Part shown: positions 1-5,713 of the stretch, one piece after another
Position numbering within the stretch: position 1 is the first letter of the stretch
Layout of the letters: each line of letters begins with the position of its first letter
Source: Burkholderiales bacterium
GTDB lineage: Bacteria > Pseudomonadota > Gammaproteobacteria > Burkholderiales > Burkholderiaceae
Direction: 5' to 3'
Length of the DNA: 6,375 bases
Assembly (NCBI GenBank): GCA_903643055.1
Contig: CAHJWV010000373.1
Span: 1 to 6,375 of the forward strand
Made by a program: the position numbers and the translations under genes
Notes under the pieces: model-generated
What the model was told of the DNA's origin: nothing
The model's database searches: none
Seen by the model: only the letters and a program-made list of their open reading frames with translations

Positions 1-768
1 CGCCAGCAACGTGATGACAAAAAACCCGCTGCCCGCCAGAGCCGCCTGCGTCATCAACAAGGTGATCTCGCCACCGGCCAACACTCCCATGAAGGCCACG
101 AGCAGCAACGCGATGGCCACCACCGACGCGGTCGCCAGTGCCATTAAGCGTGGCGTCAGCACGCCCGCCATCAGCACCGGCAACACGAGCAGCGCCACGT
201 AGTTCAGGCTGGCCGCCGGCGACAGCAAATGCAGTGCGGTGAAGCAGATGATGTCGACCCCGACGGTGGCAAACCATTGCGGGCTGCGCAGCTTTGCCAG
301 CGCCTGCGGAGCGGCCGGGCGCATCAGGCGTGGCACGGCCCACATCGACAACGAGAGGAACGCGTAGGTCGCGCTGATCGCAATCGTCTCCCACGGCGGG
401 CGCACACCGAAGATCGCTGCAACCGCAATCGCCGCCAGCAACGCAATGCCCAGCGAGGCCCGCGCCGCAATGAAGGCTTGGTAGATGCGCTGAAAAGCCG
501 TCTGGCCTGAGCTGATGACCCGATGGGCCTGGCGCGACATCAGGCGCGAGTCGGACTCGATGCCAGACACCTGCGCCCATGGTGCCTCTGGCGGATCATC
601 TTCGTTGCGCTCGCGCACCGGAAGCTCTTCTTCAACGCTCAGCCGACCGAACCAAGACTCATCGGTGGTTCGCGGCCGACGGGGCCCATTTTTTCGCCGC
701 TCGGCCCGGCGTCGTTCGCTGACGCTACCCGGCAGGTCAGACCCGAGAGCGTCTTCAGAAGGTTTCAT
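1..768 (-). CDS. pilS: PilS-type sensor histidine kinase, N-terminal membrane sensor part (runs off the left edge)
   Basis: The reading frame is open from an ATG at 768 down to base 1, giving 256 residues with no stop. Residues 1-95 are a soluble, charged leader with an Arg-rich patch at about 19-33 (SERRRAERRKNGPRRPR). Then come about six hydrophobic segments (roughly 104-122, 128-146, 165-183, 189-204, 208-231, 237-256), preceded by FQRIYQAFIAARASLG. A six-helix membrane sensor is typical of PilS, the kinase that senses pilin levels and phosphorylates PilR to drive sigma-54 transcription of type IV pilin. The PAS, HisKA and ATPase domains would lie outside the window, so the kinase call is inference. 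It is supported by gene order: the small PP0621 and CcsA genes usually precede pilS-pilR in Burkholderiales. The start is well fixed: the frame has a stop at 787-789 and no other start between. The ATG overlaps the upstream stop codon. The soluble leader is longer than I expect for Pseudomonas PilS. Confidence 0.75.
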   Translation of the reverse strand, partial: MKPSEDALGSDLPGSVSERRRAERRKNGPRRPRTTDESWFGRLSVEEELPVRERNEDDPPEAPWAQVSGIESDSRLMSRQAHRVISSGQTAFQRIYQAFIAARASLGIALLAAIAVAAIFGVRPPWETIAISATYAFLSLSMWAVPRLMRPAAPQALAKLRSPQWFATVGVDIICFTALHLLSPAASLNYVALLVLPVLMAGVLTPRLMALATASVVAIALLLVAFMGVLAGGEITLLMTQAALAGSGFFVITLLA

Positions 769-1010
769 GGAGGCGCATGGCTCTTTTCAAAAACGGTGCG
801 GTGAGGCTCACCACAGAAAAATCCACCTCGCCCCGGCAAGGCTTCGCTGCGAGGCAGATGCATGCCGCATTGGGCGCAGGCCACCATCTCTTCGTGGGCC
901 GCAGGCTGCGGCGTTGCACGTTCGGAAGAGGATTTCGGCGCCGGCGAACCCTTGGTTCGCGCCAGCCACAGCACGATCAAAACGATCGCTAAAAGCAGCA
1001 GGTACTTCAT
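765..1010 (-). CDS. PP0621-family small membrane-anchored Cys/His protein
   Basis: This is an 81-residue protein. Residues 1-17 (MKYLLLLAIVLIVLWLA) form one hydrophobic helix, followed by positive residues and a Ser/Pro/Ala-rich linker (20-40). A small metal-site-like domain follows: CAQCGMHLP at 45-53, SEAL at 55-58, and C66 with H70 in FFCGEPHR. Two Cys near the start and a later Cys/His pair fit a zinc-ribbon-like fold, and this pattern is the hallmark of the PP0621 family, whose function is unknown to me. Its stop TGA (767-765) overlaps the ATG of the downstream pilS (768-766), so the two are probably co-translated and may work together at the membrane. The start at MKYLLLL is chosen because the hydrophobic helix begins there; upstream residues in this frame are antisense to the neighbouring gene. 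No strong Shine-Dalgarno sequence is visible. A 64-bp spacer separates it from the CcsA-like gene upstream. Confidence 0.8.
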   Translation of the reverse strand: MKYLLLLAIVLIVLWLARTKGSPAPKSSSERATPQPAAHEEMVACAQCGMHLPRSEALPGRGGFFCGEPHRTVFEKSHAPP

Positions 1011-1074
1011 GAACGGAGCCTGCGAACAAGGCGACTGACGCTCATCGCCAAGACCCGATGTTGAGATGACGCCA

Positions 1075-1914
1075 TCAGTAAGACGTGCCGCGCTGCAAAA
1101 CCACTTCGAGCACGAAGCGCGATCCGGCGTAGGCCAGCAACAGCAGCACCGAGCCGGCATACAGCCCGCGAATCGCGCGGCGGCCACGCCAACCCAGGGT
1201 CTTTCGGCCTGCCAGCAAGGCGGCGAACACGATCCACGACAACACCGAAAACACCGACTTGTGGTCCCAATGCCAGGGGCTGGAAAACCACCAGCCCAGC
1301 ACCAGCGTGGCCGACAACAGCGCAAAGCCTGCCGCCACGAATTGGAACGTCAATCGCTCCAGGCGCAGCAAAGGCATGCCTGCTTTCGCGGCGGGGCCGC
1401 CTTGCAGCTTCAAGCGCATCTGCCGCTCAGCCTTGTCGAGCATCACCGCATGCAACACCGCTGCGCCAAAGAGCCCGTACGACGCCAGGCCCAGCGCCCA
1501 ATGCAACGGCGCCCAGCTCGACACCGCTTGTGGGCGAAACTCACCCGGGAATACAGCGGCCAGTGCGACTGCGGCCACGCCCAGCCCGGCCAGCGTGCGC
1601 CGTACGCCAGGCAGCGGCACCCAGCGGCTTTCGATCGCATAGACCGCAAGCACCAGCCACAAGGTGGCCGACAAGGCCGGCGCAAAACCGAAGCGCGCGC
1701 CAGGCAAAGAACTACCGATGCCGGCCATGTCGATCACGATCGCAAGCGCATGTGCGACCCAGCCGGCAAGCAACGCCCTGCGGGGCCAAGAACCGGTTTG
1801 TTCTTGAAGCAAAAGCGCTGCGGTGTAAGCCACCAAGGCCAGCGCGCTCGGTACCCACAGAATCCACATGGAAGGCATGCCGGCCGCACAAGAAAACCCG
1901 GACGATAAAATCAT
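1075..1914 (-). CDS. ccsA: CcsA/HemX (YpjD)-type cytochrome c assembly membrane protein
   Basis: This 279-residue protein is almost entirely hydrophobic, with about eight predicted helices (around 16-36, 46-64, 77-95, 106-122, 136-158, 190-208, 219-236, 249-267). The Trp-rich segment GWWFSSPWHWDHKSVFSVLSW (split here as GWWFSSPWHW at 207-216 and DHKSVFSVLSW at 217-227) resembles the WWD-type haem-handling segment of the CcsA/CcmC/CcmF superfamily. His138 (PLHW), His216 and Lys219 sit in the expected zones. Superfamily members move or chaperone haem across the inner membrane for cytochrome c maturation. This short HemX/YpjD branch is less well understood, and no CcsB/ResB partner is visible here. 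I chose the start at 1914 (MILSS) over an in-frame ATG at 1956, because the extra 14 residues (GRPWTDTRKYTVT) are polar and the family usually begins just before the first helix. It is the first gene of the minus-strand group leading to pilS, divergent from ffh. Confidence 0.8.
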   Translation of the reverse strand: MILSSGFSCAAGMPSMWILWVPSALALVAYTAALLLQEQTGSWPRRALLAGWVAHALAIVIDMAGIGSSLPGARFGFAPALSATLWLVLAVYAIESRWVPLPGVRRTLAGLGVAAVALAAVFPGEFRPQAVSSWAPLHWALGLASYGLFGAAVLHAVMLDKAERQMRLKLQGGPAAKAGMPLLRLERLTFQFVAAGFALLSATLVLGWWFSSPWHWDHKSVFSVLSWIVFAALLAGRKTLGWRGRRAIRGLYAGSVLLLLAYAGSRFVLEVVLQRGTSY

Positions 1915-1962
1915 CGTCACAGTGTACTTTCGGGTGTCCGTCCACGGGCGCCCCATCCCCCA
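1915..1962. promoter_or_regulatory. Short divergent intergenic region between ccsA and ffh
   Basis: Only 48 bp separate the two divergent start codons, so the promoters must lie here or overlap the opposite gene. On the plus strand a TAAAAT hexamer (1906-1911, five of six matches to the -10 consensus) could drive ffh with a leader of about 45 nt, but no good -35 box lies 16-18 bp upstream. On the minus strand TACACT (1926-1921) is a possible -10, but it would give an almost leaderless ccsA transcript. Neither start codon has a clear Shine-Dalgarno sequence. The assignment of boxes is weak. Confidence 0.3.
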
Positions 1963-3342
1963 ATGGCATCAGCCCTGACCGATCGACTGAGCCGCCTCGT
2001 CAAGACGATGCGCGGACAGGCCCGCATCACCGAAAGCAACGTGCAAGACATGCTGCGTGAGGTTCGCATGGCCTTGCTCGAGGCCGACGTGGCCTTGCCG
2101 GTCGTGCGCGATTTCATCGCCCGCGTGAAAGAGAAGGCGCTCGGGGCCGAGGTCGTGGGCTCGTTATCACCAGGGCAGGCGCTGGTCGGCATCGTCAACC
2201 GCGAACTCGCCGCCACCATGGGCGAAGGTGTGTCTGACATCAACCTGGTCGCCCAGCCGCCCGCGGTGATCTTGATGGCCGGCCTGCAAGGCGCCGGCAA
2301 GACCACGACCACCGCGAAGCTGGCCAAGCACCTGATCGAGAAGCGAAAGAAGAAGGTGCTGACGGTCTCGGCCGACGTCTATCGGCCCGCCGCCATCGAG
2401 CAGCTGAAGATGGTGACCCATCAGGCGGGTGCCGAATGGTTCCCGTCAACCGCCAGCGACAAGCCGGTCGAAATCGCGCTGGCCGCGCTCGACCATGCAC
2501 GCCGTCATTACTTCGATGTGCTGCTGGTCGACACCGCCGGCCGGCTAGCGATCGATGAAGCGCTGATGAAGGAGATCGCCGACCTGCATGCGGCGATCAA
2601 GCCGATCGAAACCCTCTTCGTCGTCGACGCGATGCAGGGCCAGGACGCGATCAACACCGCCAAGGCCTTCAAGGAAGCGCTGCCGCTGACCGGCATCGTG
2701 CTGACCAAGACCGATGGCGACTCCCGCGGCGGCGCCGCGTTGTCGGTACGGCAGATCACAGGCGCGCCGATCAAGTTTGCCGGCGTCAGCGAGAAGATCG
2801 ACGGCCTGGAAGTTTTTGATGCGCAGCGCCACGCCGGCCGCGTGCTCGGCATGGGCGACATCCTCGCGCTGGTCGAGGAAGTGCAGAAGGGCGTTGACGT
2901 TGCCGCGGCCCAGAAGTTGGCCGAGAAACTCAAATCAGGCGATGGTTTTGACCTGAACGATTTCCTCTCCCAGATCACCCAGATGAAAAAGATGGGCGGG
3001 CTGGCCGGGCTGATGGACAAGCTGCCGACCCAGATGACCGGCAAGGCCGGCAATCTGGGTCAGGCCGATGTCGACCGGGCTGAGCGCGACGTGCGCCGCA
3101 TGGAGGGCATCATCAATTCGATGACACCGCTGGAGCGCCGCAAGCCCGAACTGCTGAAGGCCACACGCAAACGACGGATTGCCACGGGCGCAGGTGTACA
3201 AGTGCAAGATGTGAACCGATTGCTCAATCAGTTCGACCAGATGCAAGGAATGATGAAGAAAATGAAAGGCGGAGGGCTGATGAAGATGATGAAGCGCATG
3301 GGCGGTATGAAGGGCATGGGCGGCCCTGGCGGCCTTCGCTAA
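1963..3342 (+). CDS. ffh: Signal recognition particle GTPase Ffh (SRP54)
   Basis: This 459-residue protein has the family's usual length and is clearly Ffh. With 4.5S RNA it binds signal sequences of nascent inner-membrane proteins and delivers ribosomes to FtsY. The N domain (1-95) carries LREVRMALLEADVALPVV. The G domain shows all elements: P-loop GLQGAGKTTTTAKLA (107-121), DVYRPAA (138-144), DTAGR (190-194), TKTDGD (248-253) and the closing GVSEKIDGLEVF (274-285) before LGMGD. The Met-rich M domain (about 330-459) contains the RNA-binding helix-turn-helix RRIATGAGVQVQDVNRLL (404-421) and a Met/Gly tail with runs such as MKMMKRMGGMKGMGG (440-454). Position 410 is Ala where E. coli has Ser in the RNA-binding GSG turn. 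I believe GAG is common in betaproteobacteria. The ATG at 1963 aligns with the normal family start (TDRLSR follows within a few residues). It lies head to head with ccsA and upstream of the DUF2726 gene on the same strand. Confidence 0.97.
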   Translation: MASALTDRLSRLVKTMRGQARITESNVQDMLREVRMALLEADVALPVVRDFIARVKEKALGAEVVGSLSPGQALVGIVNRELAATMGEGVSDINLVAQPPAVILMAGLQGAGKTTTTAKLAKHLIEKRKKKVLTVSADVYRPAAIEQLKMVTHQAGAEWFPSTASDKPVEIALAALDHARRHYFDVLLVDTAGRLAIDEALMKEIADLHAAIKPIETLFVVDAMQGQDAINTAKAFKEALPLTGIVLTKTDGDSRGGAALSVRQITGAPIKFAGVSEKIDGLEVFDAQRHAGRVLGMGDILALVEEVQKGVDVAAAQKLAEKLKSGDGFDLNDFLSQITQMKKMGGLAGLMDKLPTQMTGKAGNLGQADVDRAERDVRRMEGIINSMTPLERRKPELLKATRKRRIATGAGVQVQDVNRLLNQFDQMQGMMKKMKGGGLMKMMKRMGGMKGMGGPGGLR

Positions 3343-3343
3343 C

Positions 3344-3367
3344 AGCCCCTGCCTCGCTCGGCGGGCT
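3344..3367 (+). terminator. Imperfect stem-loop just after the ffh stop, no U-tract
   Basis: AGCCC (3344-3348) pairs with GGGCT (3363-3367), and inside it GCC (3351-3353) pairs with GGC (3360-3362), leaving a 2-nt bulge and the loop TCGCTC. It begins one base after the ffh stop codon. The following bases are CCCGATTG, with no run of T, so it is not a canonical intrinsic terminator. It may instead protect or pause the ffh 3' end. Confidence 0.3.
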
Positions 3368-3383
3368 CCCGATTGACCTGAAA

Positions 3384-3408
3384 GGCGGTGACAGCTAAGG
3401 TCGCCGCC
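3384..3408 (+). promoter_or_regulatory. Stem-loop in the ffh-DUF2726 spacer
   Basis: GGCGGTGAC (3384-3392) pairs over nine base pairs, one of them a U·G wobble, with GTCGCCGCC (3400-3408), leaving a 7-nt loop (AGCTAAG). No T-tract follows; the next bases are AGAGAATCAAGAG, leading to the DUF2726 ATG 19 nt downstream. It could be a weak terminator, an attenuating or processing hairpin, or a leader element that tunes DUF2726 translation. The pairing is seen in the sequence; the role is unknown. Confidence 0.4.
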
Positions 3409-3427
3409 AGAGAATCAAGAGCAATAA

Positions 3428-4183
3428 ATGGAAATCCAACTGTCTTTGATCATTGTCGTCACCGTGCTGGTCGGCGCCCTGCTTTTCGTTTGGTGGCGAC
3501 AACGCACTAGCCGGGCCGCAGCTTCATCGAAGCGCAAATCACGTGGCAACGGCAAGGACGGGCTGGACACGCTGATGTCATGGCACCCCCAGGCCACACG
3601 CATCCTGACCGTGTCCGAACGCAAGGCTTTTCTGTCACTGCGCAATGGCCTGCCCGAGCACATCATCTTGGCCCAGGTGCCGTTGGCGCGCTTCCTCAAG
3701 GTGCCCACACGTCACTCGTATGCCGAGTGGCTGCGCCGCGTGGGCGTGATGTGCGCCGATCTGGTGGTGTGCGACAGCGCGTCTCAGGTCATCGCGGTGG
3801 TCGACGTCAGAGCCCCCGAGGTACAGGAAAACGACCGCGCCCGCCAACGCCATGCGCGCATGGACCGTGTATTGAAGGCTGCTGAGATCCCGCTGCATGT
3901 GTGGCGTGAAGATGCGCTGCCCAATTCCATCACTGCCCGAAACACCATCCTGAACATGCCGGCCGATACGCCGGTGCCGGGCACCACCGGCAATGTGCCG
4001 CCGATGATGACGCAGCCCTTGAATGGCAGGCGCCTGACGCCGAACCGCTATGAAGACGAAGGCGTCGAAATGACGGAAGAGCCGGTGTCATCGACCTGGT
4101 TCGATGACATGGACTCTGCGGCAGCGCCGCTGTCACCTGTGCCCCCACCGGTACCTCGCGGCTCCGGGCCGTCGATTCGCTAA
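3428..4183 (+). CDS. DUF2726-domain protein with N-terminal membrane anchor
   Basis: This is a 251-residue protein of unknown function. Residues 6-23 (SLIIVVTVLVGALLFVWW) form one membrane helix followed by a basic linker (24-44), so the rest probably faces the cytoplasm. The middle domain (about 57-162) matches the DUF2726 pattern: ILTVSERKAFLSL, then VPLARFLKV, then ADLVVCDSASQVIAVVDVRAPE (split as ADLVVCDSASQ at 110-120 and VIAVVDVRAPE at 121-131), then RMDRVLKAAEIPLHVWRE (144-161). DUF2726 is generally placed near the PD-(D/E)XK nuclease fold. Here the strand that usually reads like IELDD is VVDVRA, so the acidic centre may be degenerate. The tail (180-251) is Pro-rich with an acidic patch (YEDEGVEMTEE, 208-218) and looks disordered. 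A weak AAGAG-like ribosome site lies about 8 nt before the ATG. The gene follows ffh on the same strand, a pairing I believe recurs in Burkholderiales. A link to SRP function is unproven. Confidence 0.75.
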   Translation: MEIQLSLIIVVTVLVGALLFVWWRQRTSRAAASSKRKSRGNGKDGLDTLMSWHPQATRILTVSERKAFLSLRNGLPEHIILAQVPLARFLKVPTRHSYAEWLRRVGVMCADLVVCDSASQVIAVVDVRAPEVQENDRARQRHARMDRVLKAAEIPLHVWREDALPNSITARNTILNMPADTPVPGTTGNVPPMMTQPLNGRRLTPNRYEDEGVEMTEEPVSSTWFDDMDSAAAPLSPVPPPVPRGSGPSIR

Positions 4184-4187
4184 AGCA

Positions 4188-4263
4188 GGCCCAGGTCGCT
4201 TGAATGCCGGCTGGGCCGTTGGTCAGGTGGGATGGTTCTCGTTAGATCGCCCGAGCAGGGCGA
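4188..4263. terminator. Terminator-like stems between the convergent DUF2726 and ftsY genes
   Basis: The 104-bp convergent gap holds two stems. GGCCCAG (4188-4194) pairs with CTGGGCC (4211-4217) over 7 bp with a 16-nt loop, right after the DUF2726 stop. TCGCCC (4247-4252) pairs with GGGCGA (4258-4263) with a 5-nt loop; read on the minus strand after ftsY, it is followed by the weak tract TCTAACG. An outer pairing TGGGATG (4228-4234) with CATCCCA (4269-4275) could enclose the second stem. Neither has a good T-run, so termination here is an inference from position and symmetry. Confidence 0.35.
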
Positions 4264-4287
4264 GCACACATCCCAAGCCCCATACCT

Positions 4288-5493
4288 TCAAGTGAGCAGA
4301 GCCTGCGCAAATTCGCGGGCGTTGAAGGTCTGCAGGTCTTCCAGCTTTTCGCCCACGCCGATGAAATAGACCGGGATCGGCCGTTCGCGCGCAATGCCGG
4401 CCAGCACCCCGCCCTTTGCGGTGCCATCGAGTTTGGTGACGATCAAACCTGTGAGCTGCAAGGCATCATCGAACGCCTTGACCTGCGACAACGCGTTCTG
4501 GCCAGTATTGCCGTCAACCACCAATAAAACCTCGTGCGGTGCATCTGCCTGGGCCTTGGTGACGACCCGGCGAATCTTCTTCAGCTCATCCATCAAATGG
4601 ATCTGGGTCGTCAGGCGGCCGGCTGTATCGGCGATCACGACATCGCAACCACGCGCCTTGCCGGCGATCACCGCGTCATAGGTCACCGCCGCCGGGTCGC
4701 CGCTTTCCTGGCTGACGATTTCAACGGCCACATTGGCCGTGCCGGTGTCCGCCCGATCCGCCCACACCGCCAACTGTTCGCGTGCAGCGGCGCGGAAAGT
4801 ATCGGCCGCTGCCAGCAACACCTTCTGCCCGTTGTCGGCCAAGTGTCGCGTGAGCTTGCCGATGCTCGTGGTCTTGCCTGCGCCATTGACGCCCACCACC
4901 ATCATCACCGTCGGTTCATGCTTGCCGACCTCCAGTGATTTCTCAAGCGGCGCGAGTAGATCGGCCAAGGCATCGGCCAACAAGCCTTTCACCGCAGCCG
5001 GGTCGGTGGTGCCCGTCTTCTTCACACGAAGCTTCAGGTCGGCCAGCAGGAACTCGGTGGCTTTGGTCCCGGCATCGGCCATCAATAACGCAGCCTCGAG
5101 GTCTTCATAAAGCGCCTCGTCGATCTGCGTGCCGGTGAACACGCGCGCAATGCTGGAGCTTGTCTTGCGAAGCCCACCGCGCAGCTTGTCTATCCAACTG
5201 GCACGCGCCGGCGGAGCTGCCACGGGTGCGCTTGCGGGTACGGCCACAGGCAATGCGGCAGGCACGACAGGCACAGCCACAACGGCAACAGGAACAGGAA
5301 CAGGAACAGGAACAGGAACAGGTGCTGGTGCTGGTGCTGTGTTCAGTCCTTGGCGCAGCCGATCGATCCAGGAGGTGCGCGGAGCTTCTTGAGGGGCAGT
5401 GACGGGGGCGACAGGTGCCGCTTCAGGTATGGCAGCAGCGGCAGGCGCAGCCACCTCAGGAACAACCGGTTTTTTCTTGAAGAAGCTGAACAT
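4288..5493 (-). CDS. ftsY: Signal recognition particle receptor GTPase FtsY
   Basis: This 401-residue protein is the membrane-associated partner GTPase of Ffh, which hands ribosome-nascent-chain complexes to SecYEG. Residues 1-8 (MFSFFKKK) are the usual short hydrophobic-basic start. Residues 9-96 form an Ala/Pro/Val-rich A domain with an alternating Pro-Val tract (54-69). The NG domain starts near 97 with RASWIDKLRGGLRKT and continues with IDEALYEDLEAALLMADAG (124-142). G motifs are GVNGAGKTTSIGKLT (201-215), DTFRAAAREQL (231-241), DTAGRL (289-294), TKLDGTAKGG (353-362) and FIGVGEKLEDLQTF (377-390). The A domain is much shorter than in E. coli FtsY, as is common outside enterics. Oddly, the helix motif at the NG start has a second copy upstream, RTSWIDRLRQGL (39-50). 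I chose the start at 5493 over an in-frame ATG at 5532, because the extra residues (MFSCPFLFVTRIS) are not family-like and run into the AT-rich promoter region. It is divergent from the tRNA and convergent with the DUF2726 gene. Confidence 0.96.
   Translation of the reverse strand: MFSFFKKKPVVPEVAAPAAAAIPEAAPVAPVTAPQEAPRTSWIDRLRQGLNTAPAPAPVPVPVPVPVPVAVVAVPVVPAALPVAVPASAPVAAPPARASWIDKLRGGLRKTSSSIARVFTGTQIDEALYEDLEAALLMADAGTKATEFLLADLKLRVKKTGTTDPAAVKGLLADALADLLAPLEKSLEVGKHEPTVMMVVGVNGAGKTTSIGKLTRHLADNGQKVLLAAADTFRAAAREQLAVWADRADTGTANVAVEIVSQESGDPAAVTYDAVIAGKARGCDVVIADTAGRLTTQIHLMDELKKIRRVVTKAQADAPHEVLLVVDGNTGQNALSQVKAFDDALQLTGLIVTKLDGTAKGGVLAGIARERPIPVYFIGVGEKLEDLQTFNAREFAQALLT
5170..5379 (-). 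repeat. Duplicated SWIDxLRxGL helix motif in the FtsY N-terminal region
   Basis: Two 12-residue copies, RTSWIDRLRQGL (5379-5344) and RASWIDKLRGGL (5205-5170), lie 58 residues apart, first residue to first residue, and match at nine positions (R, S, W, I, D, L, R, G, L). The second copy is in the normal place for the first amphipathic helix of the FtsY NG domain, which helps membrane binding. The first is an extra copy beyond the low-complexity linker. Codon choice differs between copies (TGG-ATC-GAT versus TGG-ATA-GAC), so this is not a recent exact DNA duplication. Confidence 0.7.
5287..5338. repeat. In-frame hexanucleotide tandem repeats inside ftsY
   Basis: On the plus strand, GGAACA is repeated five times exactly (5291-5320), and the period-6 pattern extends back to 5287. 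It is followed at once by three copies of GGTGCT (5321-5338). In the ftsY reading direction these are alternating Ala-Pro (GCA CCA) and then Val-Pro (GTT CCT) codons. A 6-bp unit keeps the reading frame, so slippage would change linker length and not switch the gene off. GTT and CCT are unlike the GC-ending codons used elsewhere in this gene, which points to expansion at the DNA level. Confidence 0.9.
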
Positions 5494-5557
5494 GGATATC
5501 CGAGTGACGAACAAAAAAGGACAAGAAAACAATAAACAAAACCGGCTAAGGGATGGC

Positions 5558-5570
5558 TATAATGCGCGGC
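5558..5570 (+). promoter_or_regulatory. tRNA promoter: perfect -10 box and GC-rich discriminator
   Basis: TATAAT (5558-5563) matches the sigma-70 -10 consensus exactly. It is followed by the GC-rich stretch GCGCGGC up to 5570, typical of stable-RNA promoters under stringent (ppGpp) control. The tRNA begins at 5574, so the expected start site near 5570 would leave a leader of only a few bases. I find no clear -35 box in the A-rich stretch at 5530-5541. Confidence 0.75.
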
Positions 5571-5573
5571 TCA

Positions 5574-5650
<77 letters not shown>

Positions 5651-5655
5651 AACAA

Positions 5656-5695
5656 ATGAAGGGCTTAGCAGCGATGCTAAGCCCTTTGTCTTTGT
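5656..5695 (+). terminator. Strong intrinsic terminator after the tRNA
   Basis: AAGGGCTTAGCA (5659-5670) pairs perfectly over 12 bp with TGCTAAGCCCTT (5675-5686), closed by a GCGA tetraloop of the stable GNRA type. G·U wobbles and an A-U pair can lengthen the base. The 3' side runs into the T-rich tract TTTGTCTTTGT. It begins 6-9 nt after the tRNA CCA, so it ends the tRNA transcript. Confidence 0.88.
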
Positions 5696-5713
5696 GGCTG
5701 CCCGTGAAGGTGA

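Noticed and set aside
229..1012. Plus-strand open frames over the left end
   Set aside because: They are antisense to the pilS and PP0621 frames, which give coherent membrane proteins. The plus-strand translations are Arg/Ser-rich and featureless.
1011..1325. N-terminal extension of the PP0621 gene to 1325
   Set aside because: The extra residues overlap the CcsA-like gene in another frame and are Cys/Arg/Trp-rich noise. The hydrophobic helix at MKYLLLL marks the natural start.
1066..1908. A 280-codon open frame on the plus strand
   Set aside because: It lies fully antisense to the CcsA-like gene. The translation is rich in Arg, Gln, His and Pro with no domain, as expected of a GC-driven shadow frame.
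5287..5338. The short tandem repeat as a CRISPR array or phase-variable on/off switch
   Set aside because: The units are 6 bp with no spacers, and a 6-bp unit cannot shift the reading frame.
5129..5402. Plus-strand frames giving Thr-Gly or Gln-Glu repeats
   Set aside because: These are the hexanucleotide repeat of ftsY read on the opposite strand or in another frame. The ftsY frame gives a full GTPase.
5494..5532. Upstream start for ftsY at 5532
   Set aside because: It adds MFSCPFLFVTRIS before the typical MFSFFKKK start, and it would place the start within the AT-rich region shared with the tRNA promoter.
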